Source: Betaproteobacteria bacterium (lineage in GTDB: Bacteria; Pseudomonadota; Gammaproteobacteria; Burkholderiales; Burkholderiaceae_C). Taken from it: a stretch of 11,835 nucleotides of DNA. The DNA lies in assembly GCA_025354965.1 (NCBI GenBank), contig JANXLW010000247.1:1-11835 (forward strand), written 5' to 3'. Below are positions 7,459 through 11,835 of this stretch, piece by piece. The position numbers and the translations under genes are program-made. Within the stretch, counting starts at the first letter, position 1, and each line of letters begins with the position of its first letter. The notes below the pieces were generated by a model. The model made no database searches. It saw nothing but the letters and a program-made list of their open reading frames with translations, and had not been told where the DNA came from.

Positions 7459-7495
7459 GCTGCCCCCCAAAGGGGCTAATTTTCCTAAGGGCGGC
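7459..7495. repeat. GC-rich palindromic element (REP-like) in the dehydrogenase-hydrolase gap
   Basis: The 105-nt gap 7426-7530 contains GCTGCCC (7459-7465), which pairs with GGGCGGC (7489-7495) including one G.T. An alternative inner hairpin is GCCCC (7462-7466) with GGGGC (7472-7476). From memory, elements shaped like this are scattered through Comamonadaceae intergenic regions; I could not check that here. It may stabilise or partly terminate the message. The rest of the gap holds only the ribosome site of the next gene. Confidence 0.6.
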
Positions 7496-7518
7496 CCGTC
7501 GAAAAATTCCATTGCTTT

Positions 7519-7525
7519 AAAGGAG
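7519..7525 (+). promoter_or_regulatory. Shine-Dalgarno of the gamma-glutamyl hydrolase gene
   Basis: AAAGGAG at 7519-7525 is 5 nt upstream of the ATG at 7531. It gives the hydrolase its own strong ribosome site after the palindromic gap, rather than coupling it to the dehydrogenase. Confidence 0.7.
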
Positions 7526-7530
7526 CTCTC

Positions 7531-8331
7531 ATGACGCTCCCACTGCAACGTCTAAAAATTGGCATCAGCGCCTGCTTTTTGCACCCGGACCCGACGCGTG
7601 CTGTCTTTGCGCGCAAAACCTTGCAATACGTTGAACAGTCGATGGCGCATTGGGTGATGTCGGGGGATGCGTTGCCGGTGATGATTCCGTCGCCAGTGGG
7701 CGATACGGCGCGCGGTGATGTGCATTTTGACGATTACGCCCAGTGGCTCGACGGCCTGGTGCTGCACGGCGGCGCCGACGTCTGGCCCGGCAGCTACGGC
7801 GAGACTCCGCTGCAGGAACGCTGGAGCGGTGACCGGGTGCGCGATGAGTACGAACTGGCGCTGGTGAAAGCCTTTGTCGCGGCTGGCAAACCGGTGTTCG
7901 GTGTCTGCCGGGGTTTGCAGCTGATCAACGTGGCCTTTGGCGGCACTTTGTACCAGGACATCGCGACCCAGCAGCCGGATGCACTGGTGCATCGCGACGC
8001 CGACATCTACGATCATAATTTTCATCAGCTTGACGTAGTGCCGCAATCACGGCTGGATGCCTTGTTGCCAGGCACAAAGGGCTGCAAGATAAACAGCATT
8101 CATCACCAGGGTATCAAGGATCTGGCACCCGGTTTTGTGGCCGAAGCACGCTGCCCGGATGACGGCATGATCGAGGCCATACGCCACACCGGTCCGGCCT
8201 ACGTGGCCGCCGTGCAGTGGCATCCGGAGTTTCACCAGCCCGGGCTGGGCACGCTGGATGACACGCCGCTGCTGATGGATTTTCTTCAAGCGGCGCGTGA
8301 CGCCAAAGTTAAAACGGAAAACAAAACATGA
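7531..8331 (+). CDS. Gamma-glutamyl-amide hydrolase, class I glutamine amidotransferase fold (PuuD-like, peptidase C26)
   Basis: This 266-aa cytoplasmic hydrolase is predicted to cleave a gamma-glutamyl amide, releasing glutamate and the oxidised amine product. The class I amidotransferase triad is readable: nucleophile Cys126 in PVFGVCRGLQLINVAFGG (nucleophile elbow GVCRG), then His231 and Glu233 in QWHPEFH. LVLHGGADVWPGSYGE (77-91) corresponds to the oxyanion-region block of PuuD-like proteins, and NSIHHQGI (188-195) is also typical. There is no fused synthetase domain, which fits a stand-alone gamma-glutamyl hydrolase such as E. coli PuuD (gamma-Glu-GABA hydrolase). Its end overlaps the aldehyde dehydrogenase start by ATGA (8328-8331). 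With a gamma-glutamyl ligase in the same operon, its job is most likely deprotection in the final step. The substrate may be gamma-glutamylglycine or another gamma-glutamyl amino acid rather than gamma-Glu-GABA. Confidence 0.9.
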   Translation: MTLPLQRLKIGISACFLHPDPTRAVFARKTLQYVEQSMAHWVMSGDALPVMIPSPVGDTARGDVHFDDYAQWLDGLVLHGGADVWPGSYGETPLQERWSGDRVRDEYELALVKAFVAAGKPVFGVCRGLQLINVAFGGTLYQDIATQQPDALVHRDADIYDHNFHQLDVVPQSRLDALLPGTKGCKINSIHHQGIKDLAPGFVAEARCPDDGMIEAIRHTGPAYVAAVQWHPEFHQPGLGTLDDTPLLMDFLQAARDAKVKTENKT

Positions 8332-9704
8332 ACCAACTCTCCATTCACAACCCCGCCACCGGCGCCCTGATCACCCAGGTCCCTGCCGACGATGCTACTT
8401 CTGTGGCGGCCAAAGCCGCCGCGGCCCGCGCGGCGCAGCCCGGCTGGCTGGCCGTACCGCTGGCCGAGCGCAAAGCCTGCATCGTGCGTTTTCGGGCCGC
8501 CGTCGTCACCGAGCTGGAAGCACTGGCTGCCATCATGACCGGTGAGACCGGCAAACCGATCAAGATGTCACGCAACGAACTCAATGGCCTGCTGGGGCGC
8601 ATCGATTTTTTCCTGAAAGAAGTAGATGCCCAGCTGGTCACCGAGACCGTCTTTGCCGAGGGCGGTATGACAGAGAGAATCGAGCACATACCGCTCGGTG
8701 TGGTGGTCAACATCTCGGCCTGGAACTACCCCTGGTTTGTCGGTGGCAACGTGTTCATTCCGGCCTTGCTGACCGGCAATGCGGTGCTGTACAAGCCATC
8801 GGAATACGCCACCCTGACCGGGTTGGCGATGGCGCGCCTGCTGCATGGCGCCGGTGTACCGAAGGATGTTTTCATTGCCGTCATCGGCGGTGGCGATGTC
8901 GGCGCCGCCTTGCAGGCACAAAGAATCGACGGATTGTTCTTCACTGGCTCCTATGGCACCGGCGCGAAGATTGCGCAGGCACTGGGGCCGCGCATGGTCA
9001 AGCTGCAGCTGGAGTTGGGTGGCAAGGATCCCACTTACGTCTGTGATGACGCCGATCCGAAGGTCGCCGCCGAGTCACTGGCCGATGGCGCCATGTACAA
9101 CACCGGTCAGAGCTGCTGCTCGGTGGAGCGCATTTATGTGCACGAGAAAGTTTACGACGTATTCGTCGCTGCTTTCCTGGACACGTTGCGCGGTTTCAAG
9201 GTCGGCGACCCCATGCTGGAGACCACCTACATCGGTGCCATCACGCGTGCACCGCAGCTCGATGTGCTGGACGCCCAGGTGGCAGACGCCAAGGCCAAGG
9301 GTGCTAGCTTGTTGACGGGTGGCAAGCGTTTACCGGGGCCGGGCAACTGGTTTGTGCCGACTGTCTTTGCCAACGTGAACCACAGCATGGAACTGATGCG
9401 CGAGGAAAGCTTCGGCCCCATCATCGGCATCCAGAAGGTGGCTGGCGATGCCGAGGCTATTGGGCTCATGAACGACACCCGCTACGGTCTCACCGCCGGT
9501 GTTTTCACCCCCGATGAAGCACGTGCCAAGACCTTGCTGGCGCAGGTCAACGCCGGCAGCGTCTACTGGAACTGCTGCGACCGCGTCAGCCCGCGCCTGC
9601 CCTGGAGTGGCCACGGCGACTCGGGCGTTGGCTTGACCCTGTCTACCTACGGCATCCAGACCTTCACCCGTCCGAAAGCCTGGCATCTCAGGACCGCCGG
9701 CTGA
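8328..9704 (+). CDS. NAD(P)-dependent aldehyde dehydrogenase
   Basis: This 458-aa member of the aldehyde dehydrogenase superfamily oxidises an aldehyde to a carboxylic acid. Conserved elements in order are Asn133 in SAWNYPW, the cofactor-site Lys156 in YKPSE, FTGS (205-208), general base Glu229 in LELGGKDP, catalytic Cys263 in NTGQSCCSVERI, and EESFGPI (359-365). The length is slightly short for the superfamily (about 475-500) but no motif is lost. A second Cys (264) follows the nucleophile. It is translationally coupled to the hydrolase by ATGA. I infer that it oxidises the gamma-glutamyl aminoaldehyde made by the iron alcohol dehydrogenase, the role PuuC has in putrescine use. A PhnY-like role, phosphonoacetaldehyde to phosphonoacetate, is a real alternative because phnW lies upstream, but the partner hydrolase PhnA is absent here. 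Confidence 0.92.
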   Translation: MNQLSIHNPATGALITQVPADDATSVAAKAAAARAAQPGWLAVPLAERKACIVRFRAAVVTELEALAAIMTGETGKPIKMSRNELNGLLGRIDFFLKEVDAQLVTETVFAEGGMTERIEHIPLGVVVNISAWNYPWFVGGNVFIPALLTGNAVLYKPSEYATLTGLAMARLLHGAGVPKDVFIAVIGGGDVGAALQAQRIDGLFFTGSYGTGAKIAQALGPRMVKLQLELGGKDPTYVCDDADPKVAAESLADGAMYNTGQSCCSVERIYVHEKVYDVFVAAFLDTLRGFKVGDPMLETTYIGAITRAPQLDVLDAQVADAKAKGASLLTGGKRLPGPGNWFVPTVFANVNHSMELMREESFGPIIGIQKVAGDAEAIGLMNDTRYGLTAGVFTPDEARAKTLLAQVNAGSVYWNCCDRVSPRLPWSGHGDSGVGLTLSTYGIQTFTRPKAWHLRTAG

Positions 9705-9731
9705 CCAGTTAGCGAGGTATCAGACAAAGTT

Positions 9732-10394
9732 ATGAAGCTGACACTGTTTGACCTCGACCACACGCTGCTCAAAGGCGACAGCGATGTGTTGTGGTGTGAT
9801 TTTTTAATCAATGAAGGTGTGCTGGACCGTGAGGGTTTTGCCCAGCGCAACGCCGACATGGAGGCACGCTACCAGGCGGGGACGGTGGGGCTCGAAGAGT
9901 TCGCCAATTTCTATGTGGGCACGCTGGCCGGGCGCACGCGCAAAGAGTGGGAACCGTGGCGCCAGGCATTCCTTCGCAGTCACATTGTGCCGCGCATCTC
10001 CCGCTCGGCCGTTGAGCTTGTCAACCGGCACCTGGACGCCGGTGATCTGGTGGTCTTGACCACCGCCAGCAACCGATTCATTTCCGAGCTGACTGCCATT
10101 TACTTCGACATTGAGCACCTGATCGCCACCGAAGCGCAGTTACAGGATGGCATATTTACTGGCCGCACTACCGGTATCCTGAACATGCGAGAGGGCAAGG
10201 TGACGCGCCTGCACAATTGGTTGACCGCCAGCGGCCACCGATTCAAGGACTTTCACAGCACCGCCTACAGCGATTCCATCAATGACCTGCCACTGCTGAA
10301 AGCGGTCAACCACGCGGTGGCGGTAAATCCGGATTCCAGGCTGCATGCCAAAGCTTTGGCCCGCAAGTGGGAGATTTTGCACCTGGCGCGCTGA
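9732..10394 (+). CDS. HAD-superfamily IB phosphatase (SerB/histidinol-phosphatase-like)
   Basis: This 220-aa cytoplasmic phosphomonoesterase of the HAD fold has all four motifs: nucleophile Asp7 and acid/base Asp9 in LFDLDHTLL; motif II TTAS at 110-113; Lys156 in MREGKVTRL; and motif IV Asp181/Asp185 in SDSINDLP. The helical cap between motifs I and II marks subclass IB, as in phosphoserine, histidinol-phosphate and phosphorylcholine phosphatases. It is not PhnX: phosphonoacetaldehyde hydrolases have a different cap with a Schiff-base lysine. The gene begins 27 nt after the aldehyde dehydrogenase on the same strand with only a weak GAGG (9714-9717) upstream, and ends at a convergent hairpin. 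It may be co-transcribed, but a housekeeping role is just as likely because such genes are widespread in Burkholderiales. Confidence 0.86.
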   Translation: MKLTLFDLDHTLLKGDSDVLWCDFLINEGVLDREGFAQRNADMEARYQAGTVGLEEFANFYVGTLAGRTRKEWEPWRQAFLRSHIVPRISRSAVELVNRHLDAGDLVVLTTASNRFISELTAIYFDIEHLIATEAQLQDGIFTGRTTGILNMREGKVTRLHNWLTASGHRFKDFHSTAYSDSINDLPLLKAVNHAVAVNPDSRLHAKALARKWEILHLAR

Positions 10395-10395
10395 C

Positions 10396-10421
10396 GTGGT
10401 GGGGGTCACTGACCCCATCAC
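10396..10421. terminator. Convergent hairpin between the HAD phosphatase and the GlcG-like gene
   Basis: GGGGTC (10402-10407) pairs with GACCCC (10411-10416) over a 3-nt loop. After a one-base bulge the stem continues through 10396-10400 with 10417-10421. It sits exactly between two convergent stops (10394 and 10428), so it can serve both strands. A T-rich tail is weak on either side, so Rho-independent action is uncertain. Confidence 0.6.
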
Positions 10422-10427
10422 TTGTGC

Positions 10428-10922
10428 CTACTTTAGTTGATCGGCCACCTTGGCAATGCCGGCCAAAGCGCAGACTTCATCCTTCTCGCCAGCCGGCGCA
10501 CCCGAGACGCCAACACCGCCAATCGTGACATTACCAATCTTGATCGGGACGCCGCCGCCAACGGCGACGACATCGGGAATCTGACGCAGGTAAGCGTTGG
10601 TCGGCACATCGGTCAGCTTCATGAATTCGAGCGAGGTCTGGCCGCGGGTGCGGGCTGTGTACGCCTTCTTGCGCGCGAATTCCATGGTGTGCGGATTGGT
10701 GCCGTCGCCGCGCAGTGACGCATGTACCAAGCCGGCGTTGTCGACGATCACCACCGATACTTTGTAGCCATCCTTGGTGCATTGCTCAATGGTGCCATCA
10801 ATGATCATTTGCGCCATTTTCATGGAGACATTCTTTTCTGCGAGCGGGGCTTGCGCTCCGGCAGAGGCGATGAACGCGACGGCCAGTGCCGCACCAGCAA
10901 GCAACTTGTTTCTCAATATCAT
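10428..10922 (-). CDS. Exported GlcG/HbpS-family (DUF336) heme-binding-type protein
   Basis: This 164-aa protein begins with a classic Sec signal peptide: a basic start (MILRNK), a hydrophobic core to about residue 20, and a likely cut after AQA near residue 25. The mature domain has GlcG/HbpS-family features: VSVVIVDNAG (56-64), a GDGTNPHTMEFARKKAYTA region (72-90), VGGGVPI (121-127), and GGVGVSGAPAGEKDEVC (135-151). Family members bind heme or small molecules, and some occur with glycolate or diol metabolism genes, but the function is generally uncertain. An AGGAG site (10930-10934 on the plus strand, read in reverse) supports the start. It is convergent with the HAD gene and divergent from the cupin gene, so it is transcribed apart from the phosphonate cluster. 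No phosphonate role can be read from the sequence. Confidence 0.88.
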   Translation of the reverse strand: MILRNKLLAGAALAVAFIASAGAQAPLAEKNVSMKMAQMIIDGTIEQCTKDGYKVSVVIVDNAGLVHASLRGDGTNPHTMEFARKKAYTARTRGQTSLEFMKLTDVPTNAYLRQIPDVVAVGGGVPIKIGNVTIGGVGVSGAPAGEKDEVCALAGIAKVADQLK

Positions 10923-10984
10923 GCTGTTTCTCCTGGATGGGTGTGTAGTTTATTGAATCCGACGCCGACAATACAGCAGCTATT

Positions 10985-11037
10985 GCATTTCGTATCGTCC
11001 CTTGCGCAAAGACCGGAGGACGATCAGGGACGAATGC
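10985..11037. promoter_or_regulatory. Dyad in the divergent GlcG-cupin intergenic region
   Basis: The 179-nt divergent gap (10923-11101) contains TCGTCCC (10995-11001), which is inverted as GGGACGA (11027-11033). GCAT (10985-10988) and ATGC (11034-11037) extend the symmetry after a 6-nt bulge. Its place between divergent genes suggests an operator or the 5' leader of the cupin message, but no convincing -35/-10 pair could be assigned. Treat it as a weak regulatory candidate. Confidence 0.3.
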
Positions 11038-11086
11038 TGCATTTCTCGACTCGTTGGCATGGAAGGTCTATAAGGTTCTACTCACC

Positions 11087-11095
11087 AAGGAGGAG
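11087..11095 (+). promoter_or_regulatory. Strong Shine-Dalgarno deciding the cupin start
   Basis: AAGGAGGAG at 11087-11095 lies 6 nt before the ATG at 11102. It argues against the earlier in-frame ATG at 11054, which would add 16 residues and place this ribosome site inside the coding region. Confidence 0.8.
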
Positions 11096-11101
11096 ACTAC
11101 C

Positions 11102-11488
11102 ATGACAAGTCGCGATTTCACAGTTACTCATGCCCATGACGCAAGCTACCTGCGCGGACTTCGATCATTTTTCGAGTACCGCGATCTTGGAGTGCGCAAG
11201 GCGACCGGTGGGCGGGTAGACGCCCATATCATCCGCGCGGCGGGTACCGAGTTTTCCAGCCAGGCCCACATTCACAAGACCAGTTTTCAGCTCGTCTATG
11301 TGCTTAAAGGCTGGATTGAGTTTGAGTACGAAGGTCAAGGCCTGGTGCGCCTTGAGGCTGGTTCATGCGTCTATCAACCACCCGAAATTCGTCATCGAGA
11401 GGTCGGGCATAGCCACGACATAGAAATGCTGGAGGTAGTTATGCCGGGTGATTTCAAGACGGAAGAAGTTGAGTCTGTAAATGGTTGA
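11102..11488 (+). CDS. Small cupin-domain protein
   Basis: This 128-aa single-domain cupin forms a small beta-barrel, probably metal-binding. Motif 1 is HIHKTSFQLVYVLKG, with His56 and His58 and Gln63 where many cupins have a Glu ligand. Motif 2 is AGSCVYQPPEIRH, with His98. The FQ-VYVLKGW pattern matches a subfamily of stand-alone cupins of unknown activity. The start is chosen from the strong ribosome site at 11087-11095. It is divergent from the exported GlcG-like gene and convergent with the RIO kinase gene, so it probably forms its own transcript. The function could be enzymatic or sensory. Nothing in the sequence ties it to phosphonates, although a metal-dependent oxygenase cannot be excluded. 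Confidence 0.85.
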   Translation: MTSRDFTVTHAHDASYLRGLRSFFEYRDLGVRKATGGRVDAHIIRAAGTEFSSQAHIHKTSFQLVYVLKGWIEFEYEGQGLVRLEAGSCVYQPPEIRHREVGHSHDIEMLEVVMPGDFKTEEVESVNG

Positions 11489-11509
11489 CGCGCAATCCGC
11501 GCCATCAAC
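11484..11509. terminator. Hairpin at the cupin stop, possible convergent terminator
   Basis: GTTGA (11484-11488), which includes the cupin TGA, pairs with TCAAC (11505-11509). Inside it GCGC (11490-11493) pairs with GCGC (11499-11502) around a 5-nt loop, with small internal mismatches. It lies in the 39-nt gap between convergent genes. No T-run is present, so termination is only suggested by position. Confidence 0.4.
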
Positions 11510-11527
11510 GGCCCAACTTCGCCGGCG

Positions 11528-11835
11528 TTAGCTGGTCGTCTGCAGGCGCAGGCGATGCGCCGCGTTCTCGGCGCGCGCGTCGGCTATCTCGCGCAAAACA
11601 CCGCCCACATCAACGGTGCTTCTCTTGCGCTCAAAACGACCTGTCAGCAGACTGTCGGGGTGCAGCATGCCGCGCTGGTAGAGGTCCCAGATTTCCTGGC
11701 CAAAATGAGTAGTCAGCAACTCTGGAGCAAAGCGACCGAAAAATGCTCGCAGGTTATTGACGTCACGCAACAGCATGCGGTTGGCGTGGTTGTTGCCGGC
11801 CGCGTCCACCGCCTGCGGCAGATCGATGATCACCG
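11528..11835 (-). CDS. RIO-type serine protein kinase, C-terminal part (runs off the window)
   Basis: This frame reads from the window edge to a TAA at 11528-11530 and gives about 102 C-terminal residues; the start lies beyond the window. The visible end begins VIIDLPQAVDAAGN, the RIO-kinase metal-binding block whose Asp (IDLPQ) replaces the DFG Asp of ordinary kinases. LLRDVNNLRAFFGRFAPELL follows, typical of the bacterial RIO-like kinases of proteobacteria. The N-terminal ATP-binding part and catalytic loop are not in the window. The GTG at 11833 is an internal Val codon, not a start. It is convergent with the cupin gene and unrelated to the phosphonate cluster by any evidence here. Confidence 0.85.
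   Translation of the reverse strand, partial: VIIDLPQAVDAAGNNHANRMLLRDVNNLRAFFGRFAPELLTTHFGQEIWDLYQRGMLHPDSLLTGRFERKRSTVDVGGVLREIADARAENAAHRLRLQTTS

Noticed and set aside
4399..9704. Putrescine utilisation (puu) operon
   Set aside because: Ligase, hydrolase and aldehyde dehydrogenase fit, but there is no PuuB oxidase or putrescine permease, and an iron alcohol dehydrogenase is present instead.
9732..10394. HAD gene as phosphonoacetaldehyde hydrolase (phnX)
   Set aside because: Motifs and cap match subclass IB phosphatases. The PhnX cap with its Schiff-base lysine is not visible.
11054..11101. Upstream ATG at 11054 as the cupin start
   Set aside because: The strong AAGGAGGAG ribosome site at 11087-11095 is correctly spaced for the ATG at 11102.

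Overview
This window looks like chromosomal DNA of a betaproteobacterium in the Burkholderiales, most likely Comamonadaceae (Rhodoferax/Polaromonas-like). The grounds are moderate-to-high GC, protein sequence style and GC-rich palindromic intergenic elements; this assignment is inference. Nearly all the DNA is coding. There are no rRNA or tRNA genes, CRISPR arrays, transposases or phage genes.

Positions 1-4360 form an aminophosphonate uptake and entry module. It holds the 3' end of a periplasmic binding protein, an ABC ATPase (273-1334) and a fused two-domain permease (1334-3049). These match the transporter family annotated as putative 2-aminoethylphosphonate (AEP) importers. After a 195-nt gap with a very strong 27-bp-arm inverted repeat comes phnW, AEP:pyruvate transaminase (3245-4360).

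Positions 4399-9704 form a tightly packed set on the same strand. It encodes a glutamine-synthetase-like gamma-glutamyl ligase, a GNAT acetyltransferase, an iron-dependent (group III) alcohol dehydrogenase, a class I amidotransferase-fold gamma-glutamyl hydrolase (PuuD-like) and an aldehyde dehydrogenase. Together they read as a gamma-glutamylated amine pathway: ligate glutamate to an amine, oxidise alcohol to aldehyde to acid, then release glutamate. An alcohol dehydrogenase stands where the putrescine pathway has the flavin amine oxidase PuuB. An amino alcohol such as ethanolamine (ending at glycine) is therefore a better substrate guess than a diamine. The coupling of this pathway to an AEP importer and PhnW, with no visible C-P bond-cleaving enzyme, is the most interesting aspect of the window.

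Positions 9732-10394 encode a HAD-IB phosphatase that ends the plus-strand run at a convergent hairpin. Beyond it lie an exported GlcG/HbpS-type protein on the minus strand (10428-10922), a small cupin on the plus strand (11102-11488) and the C-terminal part of a RIO-type serine kinase on the minus strand (from 11528 to the window edge). These three appear unrelated to the cluster. No transcriptional regulator is visible.
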